Shown here one piece after another: positions 1-6,443 of a stretch of 6,901 bases of DNA. Every line of letters begins with the position of its first letter. The first letter of the stretch is position 1. A model generated the notes under the pieces. That model did no database searches, was not told the origin of the DNA, and was given only the letters and a program-made list of their open reading frames with translations. The position numbers and the translations under genes were made by a program. Source of the stretch: Kiritimatiellia bacterium (GTDB lineage Bacteria; Verrucomicrobiota; Kiritimatiellia; RFP12; UBA1067); contig JAQVQN010000130.1 of the NCBI GenBank assembly GCA_028701555.1, positions 1 through 6,901 on the forward strand. The letters run 5' to 3'.

Positions 1-48
1 GACCGGCCCAAAGAGGCATCGAGTGGTAAGTTGGGCAGGTTTTTCGAC

Positions 49-3000
49 CTACCGGATATCGGCGTGATAGGCCTGAATGGGCTTGACGCTGCCGGAGCTG
101 TCACGCGCGGCGCGTATGCCTTGCGCACTGGCCACTGCTGCGGCCAAGGTTGTCAGGTAGGGGATCTTGTATTTGAGCGCGGCCTTGCGGATGGAGGCGT
201 CGTCAGCGCGCGCGTCGCGCCTTCCGGATGGCGTATTGATTACCAGGCACACTTGGCGGTTCAGGATTACGTCCAGCACATTCGGACGGCCTTCGTTGAT
301 CTTGCCGATCGGTTCTCCTTTGACACCGTGTTCAGCCAGCCAGGCGATGGTTCCGGAGGTGCCCAGCAGCTTGAAGCCCAGCTTGACAAACTCCTTGGCG
401 ACTTTGACAGCGGTTGGCGTTTTCTCTGAAAGACTGATGAGTATTGAGCCCTCCTCGGTTGGCAACTTGGCGTTGGCGCCTTCCTGCGACTTGTAATATG
501 CCAGCCCGAAGGTCGAAGCCAAACCCAGGACCTCGCCGGTGGAGCGCATTTCAGGCCCCAGCACTGGATCGACTTCCGGGAATTTGTCAAACGGGAAGAC
601 CGCCTCCTTGGCCCCGTAATGTGGAATGACCTTTGGAGCCAGTCCTAGGTCGGAGATTTTCGAGCCCAGCATCAGGCGCGTGGCGATATTAGCCATTTGC
701 GTATTGCACACTTTCGAGACCAGCGGCACTGTGCGCGAGGCGCGCGGGTTAGCCTCCAGCACATAAACCTTGTCGTGCTCGATGGCGTACTGCATGTTCA
801 TCAGTCCCACAACGTGCAGTTCCTGGGCTATCTTGCGCGTATAATCGGAAATGGTCTCGAGATGTTTTTCAGGGATGGAGACCGGCGGTATGACGCAGGC
901 GGAGTCGCCGGAATGCACACCAGCCAGCTCGATGTGCTCCATCACAGCCGGAATGTAGACATCGACTCCGTCCGAAAGCGCGTCGGCTTCGCACTCGATG
1001 GCATCCTGCAGGAAACGGTCGAGCAGCAGAGGACGGTCAGGCGTGACGCCTACCGCCTTGTCGACATATTCGCGCAGCATCTGCTCGTCGTAAATGACCT
1101 CCATTCCGCGGCCGCCCAGCACGAAGGAAGGACGGACCATGAGCGGGTAGCCGATCCCGTTCGCGACTTTCACGGCTTCTTCATAGTTGGCGGCCATGCC
1201 TGACTCAGGCATGGGGATTTTAAGACGTTCCATCATGTGCCGGAAGAGGTCACGGTCTTCGGCGATGTCGATCGAGTCGATCGATGTGCCCAAGATTTTG
1301 ACGCCGGCGTCAGACAGCTCACGTGCTATGTTCAGCGGCGTCTGTCCGCCGAACTGCACGATCACGCCTGCGGGCTTTTCCGCCTCGTAAATCTGCAGAA
1401 CGTCTTCGAGCGTGACTGGTTCGAAGTAGAGCTTGTCGGAAGTGTCATAGTCCGTTGAAACCGTCTCGGGGTTGCAGTTGACCATGATCGTCTCAAACCC
1501 CGCTTCCTTCATGGCCAGCACAGCATGTACGCAGCAGTAGTCAAACTCGATACCCTGGCCGATCCGGTTGGGGCCGCCGCCGAGAATCATGACCTTCTTA
1601 GGATTTGACGACGCAGCGCATTCATTGGCCGGGGCGTTGTAGGAAGAGTAGTAATAATTGGCGTCTTCCACGCCGCTGACAGGCACTGGATGCCAAGTCT
1701 CGCGGACTCCCAGATCGCTACGCCGCAACCGTATGTTCTTTTCTTTGATGCCCAAAATTTTTGACAGGTACTTGTCGGAGAAACCGTCTTTCTTGGCCTT
1801 GACCAGCAGGTCGTCAGGCGGCATAGATCCTTTGTACTGCAACAACTGCTCTTCCAGTTCCACCAGCTCGCGCATTTGCCCAATAAACCAAGGTTTGACT
1901 TGGGTGAGGTCGAAAAGCTGTTCGTCGCTGGCACCTTTGCGGATAGCCTCGTACATTATAAAATGGCGCTCGCTGCTGGCGAAACGCAGCATGTCCAGCA
2001 GTTCGGGCAGATTCTTTTTGTTAAAATCCTTGGCAAAGCCGAGTCCATGGCGGCTGTTCTCAAGGGCGCGGATCGCCTTCTGGAAAGTTTCCTTGTAAGT
2101 TTTGCCGATCGACATCACCTCTCCGACAGCCTTCATCTGCGTACCAAGCCGATCTTCCACGCCGCGGAACTTTTCGAAGGCCCAGCGCGCGAATTTGATC
2201 ACGATGTAATCGCCCGACGGGGTGTATTTGTCGAGCGTACCGTCGCGCCAATAGGGGATCTCGTCCAAGGTGATGCCGCTGGCGAGTTTGGCTGAGATCA
2301 AGGCGATCGGGAAGCCGGTGGCCTTGGAAGCCAAGGCAGAAGAGCGCGAAGTGCGGGGGTTGATCTCGATGATAACGATGCGACCGGTTTTGGGATCGTG
2401 CGCAAACTGAACATTGGTGCCGCCGATAACGCCGATGGACTCAACGATCCGGAATGCATAGTTTTGGAGACGATCCTGCACAGACTTGTCGATTGTCAGC
2501 ATCGGTGCGGAGCAGAAAGAGTCGCCGGTATGTACGCCCATGGGGTCGATATTTTCGATAAAGCAGACCGCCACCATTTTGTTGTTGGCATCGCGCACAA
2601 CCTCGACTTCGAGTTCTTCCCAGCCCAGCACGGATTCTTCGATCAGGCACTGGTGGGTCAGCGAAGCCTCGAGTCCGCGGTTGACGATAGTGCGCAGTTC
2701 CTCGACGTTATACACGAGACCGCCGCCGGTACCGCCCATGGTGTACGCCGGGCGCACGACGACCGGATAGCCGAGTTTGGCAGCGACGTTTTCGGCGTCC
2801 TCGACCGTGTAAATGATCTCGCTGCTGGGCATCTCGATGTTGAGTTTGGACATGGTGTCCTTGAAAACCTGCCGGTCTTCGCCGCGCTCGATGGCGTCGA
2901 GATTTACGCCGATGACCTTGACGCCGTACTTTTCAAGAATGCCTTTTTTTGACAGTTCGATTGAAAGGTTTAGGCCGGTCTGTCCTCCGAGATTAGGCAG

Positions 3001-3255
3001 CAGGGCATCAGGACGTTCTTTGGCGATGATCTGCTCGATGCGTTCAACGTTAAGAGGCTCGATATAGGTGGCGTCAGCCATGACCGGGTCGGTCATGATG
3101 GTGGCGGGGTTGGAGTTAACCAAGACGATTTTGTAGCCGCACTCGCGCAGGGCTTTACAAGCCTGGGTTCCGGAATAATCGAATTCGCACGCCTGCCCGA
3201 TCACAATCGGGCCGGAACCAATAATCAGGACTTTCTTAATATCATCACGCCGCAT
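49..3255 (-). CDS. carB: Carbamoyl-phosphate synthetase large subunit (CarB)
   Basis: CarB is the synthetase subunit that makes carbamoyl phosphate from bicarbonate, two ATP and ammonia supplied by the glutaminase subunit CarA. The product feeds cytosolic arginine and pyrimidine synthesis. The protein has 1068 residues, close to the usual ~1070, and is intact. N-terminal half (carboxyphosphate domain, about 1-400): GSGPIVIGQACEFDYSG at 13-29, NSNPATIMTD at 47-56, glycine-rich ATP-grasp loop RPAYTMGGTGGG at 168-179, metal-binding EINPRTSRSS at 297-306. Residues about 400-550 are the oligomerisation domain. The second half repeats the pattern: GGGPNRIGQGIEFDY at 559-573, NCNPETVSTDY at 593-603, RPSFVLGGRG at 708-717, EANPRASRT at 834-842. 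The C-terminal MGS-like allosteric domain (about 936-1068) keeps GTSGT at 965-969, GKINEGRPN at 984-992 and INTPSGRR at 1006-1013, the positions of the nucleotide-effector site in E. coli. The ATG is fixed by alignment with the family N terminus; a modest AGG lies 9 nt upstream. carA is not adjacent: the gene upstream is divergent and downstream sequence ends after 48 bases. Confidence 0.99.
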   Translation of the reverse strand: MRRDDIKKVLIIGSGPIVIGQACEFDYSGTQACKALRECGYKIVLVNSNPATIMTDPVMADATYIEPLNVERIEQIIAKERPDALLPNLGGQTGLNLSIELSKKGILEKYGVKVIGVNLDAIERGEDRQVFKDTMSKLNIEMPSSEIIYTVEDAENVAAKLGYPVVVRPAYTMGGTGGGLVYNVEELRTIVNRGLEASLTHQCLIEESVLGWEELEVEVVRDANNKMVAVCFIENIDPMGVHTGDSFCSAPMLTIDKSVQDRLQNYAFRIVESIGVIGGTNVQFAHDPKTGRIVIIEINPRTSRSSALASKATGFPIALISAKLASGITLDEIPYWRDGTLDKYTPSGDYIVIKFARWAFEKFRGVEDRLGTQMKAVGEVMSIGKTYKETFQKAIRALENSRHGLGFAKDFNKKNLPELLDMLRFASSERHFIMYEAIRKGASDEQLFDLTQVKPWFIGQMRELVELEEQLLQYKGSMPPDDLLVKAKKDGFSDKYLSKILGIKEKNIRLRRSDLGVRETWHPVPVSGVEDANYYYSSYNAPANECAASSNPKKVMILGGGPNRIGQGIEFDYCCVHAVLAMKEAGFETIMVNCNPETVSTDYDTSDKLYFEPVTLEDVLQIYEAEKPAGVIVQFGGQTPLNIARELSDAGVKILGTSIDSIDIAEDRDLFRHMMERLKIPMPESGMAANYEEAVKVANGIGYPLMVRPSFVLGGRGMEVIYDEQMLREYVDKAVGVTPDRPLLLDRFLQDAIECEADALSDGVDVYIPAVMEHIELAGVHSGDSACVIPPVSIPEKHLETISDYTRKIAQELHVVGLMNMQYAIEHDKVYVLEANPRASRTVPLVSKVCNTQMANIATRLMLGSKISDLGLAPKVIPHYGAKEAVFPFDKFPEVDPVLGPEMRSTGEVLGLASTFGLAYYKSQEGANAKLPTEEGSILISLSEKTPTAVKVAKEFVKLGFKLLGTSGTIAWLAEHGVKGEPIGKINEGRPNVLDVILNRQVCLVINTPSGRRDARADDASIRKAALKYKIPYLTTLAAAVASAQGIRAARDSSGSVKPIQAYHADIR

Positions 3256-3402
3256 AAGTTACAACCTGGCCTTTCTTAAGCATAGAACTTTCCCCGGACG
3301 AGCCCACTCGGTCAGAGTGTCTATACGCGCAGTCGGGCTGATAGATTGTCAGTTTTGTGCGTGTCCGTCAAGTAAAAGGGGGCCATTTAAAAAAGTTGAA
3401 TT

Positions 3403-3433
3403 GCACGCTGACAAAACGTGTTGTCATGCGGGC
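3403..3433. repeat. Imperfect inverted repeat over the -35 box of the TRAP promoter (candidate operator)
   Basis: The core is a perfect dyad: TGACAA (3409-3414), a 6-nt centre AACGTG, then TTGTCA (3421-3426). It extends outward to GCACGC (3403-3408) facing TGCGGGC (3427-3433), with one bulged T (3427) and one A/G mismatch, giving arms of about 12 positions. The right half-site is identical to the proposed -35 hexamer of dctP, so a bound protein would block or contact RNA polymerase directly. A further TTGTCAG half-site lies at 3346-3352. The symmetry is read directly; the operator role is inference and the regulator family is unknown. As RNA it could be a hairpin only if transcription starts further upstream. 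Confidence 0.45.
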
Positions 3434-3449
3434 TAAGCGAGGTTAGAAT
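3421..3449 (+). promoter_or_regulatory. Predicted sigma70-type promoter of the TRAP operon
   Basis: The -35 hexamer TTGTCA (3421-3426, 5/6 to TTGACA) and the -10 hexamer TAGAAT (3444-3449, 5/6 to TATAAT) are separated by exactly 17 bp. The expected start site is 3456 or 3457, and A3457 is the A of the dctP ATG. If this promoter is used the mRNA has essentially no 5' leader. A GAGGT (3439-3443) that could act as a Shine-Dalgarno element lies inside the promoter spacer, 13 nt before the ATG, and would be transcribed only from some promoter further upstream. Confidence 0.5.
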
Positions 3450-3456
3450 ACTCCGC

Positions 3457-4509
3457 ATGAATATTAAAGCAGTTGTTCTTGCGGCGCTCGTCGCTGTTTT
3501 GTTGTTTGCCGGTTGCGGTAAAAAAGATCAGGCGGGCCTCAGCGGAAAGTCAAGCGAGCCTGTCAAGATGACATACAGTGTTTTCTTCCCGCCCACGCAT
3601 GTTCAGGCCCAGCTTGCCAAAGAGTGGGCCGATGAGATCAAGGCTAGGTCTGGCGGGCGGGTTGATATAACGGTTTTTTCCGGTGGTGCCTTGACCAAGG
3701 CCGACCAGTGTTACCAAGGCGTCGTGGACAACATTTCTGATATCGGCATGAGTGCCTTCGCTTATACGCGCGGGCGTTTCCCCTTGCTGGAAGGGCTGGA
3801 TCTGCCTTTGGGCTATCCCGACGGGCTCAGTGCAACGCGTATCGTTAACGCGGCTGTGGCGAAATATGATCCTGCTGAGACCAAGGATGTCAAGGTCTTG
3901 TATGTTCATGCCCACGGCCCGGGGATTTTGGCTTCAAAGCGCCCTGTGGGGCGGCTGGAGGACATGAAGGGGCTTAAAGTCAGGGCTACCGGGTTCTGCT
4001 CCAAGATCGTTGAGAATCTTGGCGGCTCGCCGGTCAGCATGCCGCAGGGCGAGACTTACGAGGCTTTACAGAAAGGGGTTGTGGATGCGACTTTCTGCCC
4101 GGTTGAAACTCTTAAAGGGTGGAAGCAGGGCGAAGTGATCAACTGTATGACGGACTCAAAGTGCATCGGCTACACCACGGCTTTCTTTGTGGCCATGAAT
4201 CTCCAGAAATGGGAGGCGTTGCCAGTTGATTTGCGCAAAATCATCGAGGCGGTCAGTGCCGAATGGGTTGTGAAGCATGGCGAGGCTTGGAATGCGGCTG
4301 ACCGGGACGGGCTGCAGTTCATAGTCGACCTAAAGCGCAGCATTCTGCCACTTTCGCCACAGGAGCAGGCCTTATGGGTCGAAAAGGTGAGTCCGCTGTT
4401 GCAGGAATATGCCGACAAGGCTTCCCAGAATGGTTTGCCCGGCGAGGCTTTTCTGAATGATTTGAAGGCCGCTGTTGCCGAGGATCGCGCGAAGGCGCAG
4501 AAAAAATGA
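3457..4509 (+). CDS. dctP: TRAP transporter solute-binding protein, DctP family, predicted lipoprotein
   Basis: DctP is the extracytoplasmic receptor that binds the substrate and delivers it to the DctQM permease. The protein has 350 residues. The N terminus is a lipoprotein signal: K4, a hydrophobic stretch at about 5-17, then lipobox FAGC with Cys20 as the probable lipidated residue, followed by a polar linker to about residue 36. The DctP fold runs from about 37 to 345. Family features are GGALTKADQ at 76-84, the GLKVRATG block at 172-179 with Arg176 where family receptors bind the substrate carboxylate, and MPQGETYEALQKGVVDAT at 195-212. An organic acid substrate is likely, but which one cannot be told. 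The ATG at 3457 is preferred because it begins directly with the signal peptide; a GTG at 3418 would add 13 unlikely residues. First gene of the operon; its stop lies 4 nt before dctQ. Besides Cys20 there are cysteines at 85, 181, 214, 230 and 236, unusually many for an exported receptor. Confidence 0.96.
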   Translation: MNIKAVVLAALVAVLLFAGCGKKDQAGLSGKSSEPVKMTYSVFFPPTHVQAQLAKEWADEIKARSGGRVDITVFSGGALTKADQCYQGVVDNISDIGMSAFAYTRGRFPLLEGLDLPLGYPDGLSATRIVNAAVAKYDPAETKDVKVLYVHAHGPGILASKRPVGRLEDMKGLKVRATGFCSKIVENLGGSPVSMPQGETYEALQKGVVDATFCPVETLKGWKQGEVINCMTDSKCIGYTTAFFVAMNLQKWEALPVDLRKIIEAVSAEWVVKHGEAWNAADRDGLQFIVDLKRSILPLSPQEQALWVEKVSPLLQEYADKASQNGLPGEAFLNDLKAAVAEDRAKAQKK

Positions 4510-4513
4510 TCGG

Positions 4514-5023
4514 ATGAGTGCGCCGGATAAAAAAAAACTTGGATGGTTCTGGGGCGGGGTTGTGGTTTTTTGCCATGTCATGACTGGACTGGCTTGCCTT
4601 GGCATTGCGGTTTCGATTCTGGTGGTTTGCGCTGATGTAGTTTTGCGTGTGGCGGGCCATCCGGTCAAAGGCGCTTACGACATCGTGCGCATAACCGGCG
4701 CTATTACGATCGCCTGTGCCTTGCCGCTGACGACTGCGGTGAAAGGCCATGTGGCGATCGAGTATTTCTTCCGTAAGCTCAACCGTGTCAGCCGGCTGGT
4801 GGTGGACTCTCTGATGCGGATGGTCATGATCTGCTGCTTGATTTTGGCATCTTATGAGTGTGTAGGCTACGGAACCCGGTTTTTGCGCAACAGGCAGGTG
4901 ACCGACACGATCGAGATACCGATCTTCTGGGTGCCTTGGCTGATGGCCGCGGCGTTCTTTCTGACTGCCGTCATAGTGGTCTTCCACTTGGTTTATCCCG
5001 GACGGGAGATCATCCGCTCATGA
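4514..5023 (+). CDS. dctQ: TRAP transporter small permease subunit, DctQ family
   Basis: DctQ is the small integral-membrane subunit of TRAP transporters; in structurally known SiaQM complexes it buttresses the scaffold of the large subunit and is needed for transport. The protein has 169 residues, typical for the family. Four hydrophobic segments are visible at about 13-40, 58-76, 95-113 and 137-160. Family hallmarks are DVVLRVAGHPVKGAYDIVR (41-59), KGHVAIEYFFRKL (77-89) just after the second segment, and EIPIFWVPWLMA (134-145) entering the last helix. The ATG at 4514 is chosen because it gives a normal short cytoplasmic N terminus (MSAPDKKK) and sits 4 nt after the dctP stop. No good Shine-Dalgarno precedes it, so translational coupling to dctP is likely. 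A TTG at 4475 would add 13 arginine-rich residues inside dctP and is unlikely. Seven cysteines (20, 28, 39, 68, 107, 108, 116) make it cysteine-rich. The stop overlaps the dctM start. Confidence 0.93.
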   Translation: MSAPDKKKLGWFWGGVVVFCHVMTGLACLGIAVSILVVCADVVLRVAGHPVKGAYDIVRITGAITIACALPLTTAVKGHVAIEYFFRKLNRVSRLVVDSLMRMVMICCLILASYECVGYGTRFLRNRQVTDTIEIPIFWVPWLMAAAFFLTAVIVVFHLVYPGREIIRS

Positions 5024-6321
5024 CACATCTGGCAATCGGCGTTATCGGGTGTTTAGTGTTGCTGCTGTTGCTCGTGTGCAGCATGCCTGTTGCGATCGTG
5101 ATGGGGGTGGTCGGGGTGGTAGGCTATGCCTGCGTGATCTCTGGCAAGGCGGCTCTGGCCATGCTGTCCGCAGACCTCTACGACGTATTTTCCAATTACA
5201 GCCTGACCGTCATTCCGTTGTTTGTTTTCATGGGGCAGGTGGCTTTCCACGCCGGCATCAGCAGGCGGCTGTTCGCGGCCGCCAACTGTTGGCTTTCGTC
5301 ACTGAAAGGCGGGCTGGCCATGGCCACTATCGGTGCGTGTGCGGCTTTCGGCGCGATCTGCGGTTCAGGGCCAGCCACTGCGGCAACTATGGCGGCGGTG
5401 GCCCTGCCGGAAATGCGCCGCTACAAATATGACGACGCTCTGGCCAGCGGCACCGTAGCGGCCGGGGGAGGGCTGGGCATGCTGATCCCGCCGAGCGTTA
5501 TTTTCATAGTTTATGGCATATTGACCGAGCAGTCCATCGGCAAATTATTCATCGCCGGCATTGTGCCCGGGCTGCTGGTGGCAGTGCTCTTTTGCGTGGT
5601 CATCAGCGTACGCTGCCATTTCAACCCTAAACTCGCGCCACCGACAGTCGCAGTTCCTTGGCGGGCGCGTTTCAAGTCGCTGTGGGGCATCGCGGAGATG
5701 TTGACGCTGTTCATTTTTGTTATGGGCGGCATGTTTCGCGGCTTTTTCACGCCGACCGAGGCTGCGGCCATAGGCGCGGCCGGCAGCGTGATCATTGCAG
5801 CCGTGGGCGGCAACTGCTCGCTGAAGATGCTTTTCACAGCGGCGCAGGAGACGGTGCGGACCTCCTGCATGGTGCTTGTGATTGTGGCGGGCGCCACGAT
5901 TTTCGGTCACTTTCTCGCGGTCACGGGTTTACCCATGAGTTTTGCCGAGGGGCTGGCCGGTTTGCCGGTGCCGTCATGGGTAGTGGTCATAATGATCATA
6001 GCCTTCTATCTTGTAGCCGGATGTTTCATCGATTCGCTGGCCCTGATTCTGTTGACCGTGCCGATTTTTTATCCGGTAATTCAAGGTTTTGGGTATGATC
6101 CGATCTGGTTCGGTGTTATCATTGTGCTGGTCACTCAGATGGGTGTTATCACGCCGCCAGTCGGTGTTAACGCCTATGTGGTCAGCGGGATCGAGCGCAG
6201 CATACCTTTACAGACGGTGTTCAGGGGGGCGGTGCCGTTCTTGCTTGCGCTGTTTGTGGCGTGCGCTTTACTTATACTTGTGCCGCAACTGGCGACATGG
6301 CTGCCGGGTCTGGTGCGGTGA
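5020..6321 (+). CDS. dctM: TRAP transporter large permease subunit, DctM family
   Basis: DctM is the transport subunit, a member of the ion transporter superfamily that moves substrate across the inner membrane by an elevator mechanism, normally driven by a sodium gradient. The protein has 433 residues, a standard length. It is strongly hydrophobic throughout, with about a dozen membrane segments. The two inverted halves carry the re-entrant loop motifs: GSGPATAATMAAVALPEM (115-132) followed by GGGLGMLIPPSVIFIVYG (149-166) in the first half, and GCFIDSLALILLTVPIFYP (334-352) followed by QMGVITPPVGVN (373-384) in the second. FTPTEAAAIGA (243-253) marks the middle of the protein. These regions form the substrate and cation sites in the family. 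The ATG at 5020 overlaps the dctQ TGA (ATGA), with GGGAG 11 nt upstream at 5004-5008; upstream in-frame codons would lie in dctQ. Twelve cysteines are present. DctQ and DctM are separate here, not fused. No transcription terminator follows. Confidence 0.97.
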   Translation: MTHLAIGVIGCLVLLLLLVCSMPVAIVMGVVGVVGYACVISGKAALAMLSADLYDVFSNYSLTVIPLFVFMGQVAFHAGISRRLFAAANCWLSSLKGGLAMATIGACAAFGAICGSGPATAATMAAVALPEMRRYKYDDALASGTVAAGGGLGMLIPPSVIFIVYGILTEQSIGKLFIAGIVPGLLVAVLFCVVISVRCHFNPKLAPPTVAVPWRARFKSLWGIAEMLTLFIFVMGGMFRGFFTPTEAAAIGAAGSVIIAAVGGNCSLKMLFTAAQETVRTSCMVLVIVAGATIFGHFLAVTGLPMSFAEGLAGLPVPSWVVVIMIIAFYLVAGCFIDSLALILLTVPIFYPVIQGFGYDPIWFGVIIVLVTQMGVITPPVGVNAYVVSGIERSIPLQTVFRGAVPFLLALFVACALLILVPQLATWLPGLVR

Positions 6322-6443
6322 AGCCGCTCTAGGCACAAGCAAGAAGTATGAAGGAAGTTTATGGGTGAGCGGGTTTGTGAGTATGTGATTGTTTGAGTTG
6401 GTTGAGGTTTTGTCAGCGCGTGGCCCTGGAAAAGGAGGTTCAC
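6322..6443 (+). other. C-poor intergenic spacer between dctM and the USP gene
   Basis: The 122-bp gap has no intrinsic terminator: the only hairpin near the dctM stop is GCGG/CCGC (6315-6318 with 6324-6327), four pairs with no T-run. From 6341 to 6413 the plus strand contains a single C (6370) in 73 bases and four TGAG tetramers (6366, 6378, 6394, 6403). Such RNA would be poorly structured and unlike a C-rich Rho loading site, so read-through from the TRAP operon into the USP gene is plausible. A TTGTCAG heptamer at 6410-6416 matches the half-site upstream of dctP, but no matching -10 box is found at a good distance. Confidence 0.6.
6431..6439 (+). promoter_or_regulatory. Strong Shine-Dalgarno sequence of the USP gene
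   Basis: AAAGGAGGT is a near-perfect match to the 16S rRNA anti-Shine-Dalgarno. GGAGG (6434-6438) ends 5 nt before the ATG at 6444, which fixes the start of the USP gene. It is by far the strongest ribosome binding site in the window, contrasting with the weak or badly spaced sites of dctP and dctQ, so the USP is probably translated at a high, independent rate. Confidence 0.9.

Larger units (their letters stand above)
3256..3456. promoter_or_regulatory. Divergent intergenic control region between carB and dctP
   Basis: These 201 bp hold all upstream control DNA for both carB (leftward) and the TRAP operon (rightward). Rightward there is a good sigma70-type promoter next to dctP and a dyad over its -35 box, listed separately. 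Leftward no convincing promoter is seen. Candidates on the minus strand are TATAGA (3325 to 3320), whose nearest -35-like CTGACA is 21 nt away, and TTGACG (3371 to 3366) with GACAAT only 15 nt downstream; both are poor in spacing. A small perfect hairpin CACTC-GGTCA-GAGTG (3305-3319) sits in what would be the carB leader, nested within AGCCC/GGGCT arms at 3301-3305 and 3335-3339. No T-run follows it, so it is not an intrinsic terminator. No tRNA, T-box or known riboswitch is recognised. Confidence 0.7.

Noticed and set aside
6..36. Inverted repeat GCCCAA/TTGGGC downstream of carB as a terminator
   Set aside because: Six pairs around a 19-nt loop without a T-tract on either strand; not convincing as a terminator.
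697..1203. Long open frame on the plus strand opposite carB (168 codons), with others such as 2398-2952 and 1876-2295
   Set aside because: They lie fully antisense to an intact, well-conserved carB, have no recognisable domain or ribosome site, and are expected shadows of biased codon use.
3267..3282. Sigma54-like GG-N10-GC pattern (TGGCCT...AAGCA) on the plus strand
   Set aside because: Only the invariant GG and GC and a few other bases match; the remaining consensus positions are wrong and no enhancer-binding regulator gene is nearby.
3418..3456. GTG at 3418 as an earlier dctP start
   Set aside because: It would put 13 residues before a complete lipoprotein signal and lies within the promoter and dyad.
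4475..4513. TTG at 4475 as an earlier dctQ start
   Set aside because: It would add an arginine-rich extension encoded inside dctP; the ATG at 4514 gives the normal family N terminus.
4319..4987. 222-codon open frame on the minus strand across dctP and dctQ
   Set aside because: It is antisense to two recognised genes and has a low-complexity composition rich in His, Arg, Gln and Pro, typical of an antisense shadow.
6315..6327. Possible terminator hairpin at the dctM stop
   Set aside because: The stem has only four pairs (GCGG/CCGC) and no T-run follows.
6348..6368. Six-codon frame MKEVYG in the dctM-USP gap
   Set aside because: Too short, with no good ribosome site and no sign of being a leader peptide.
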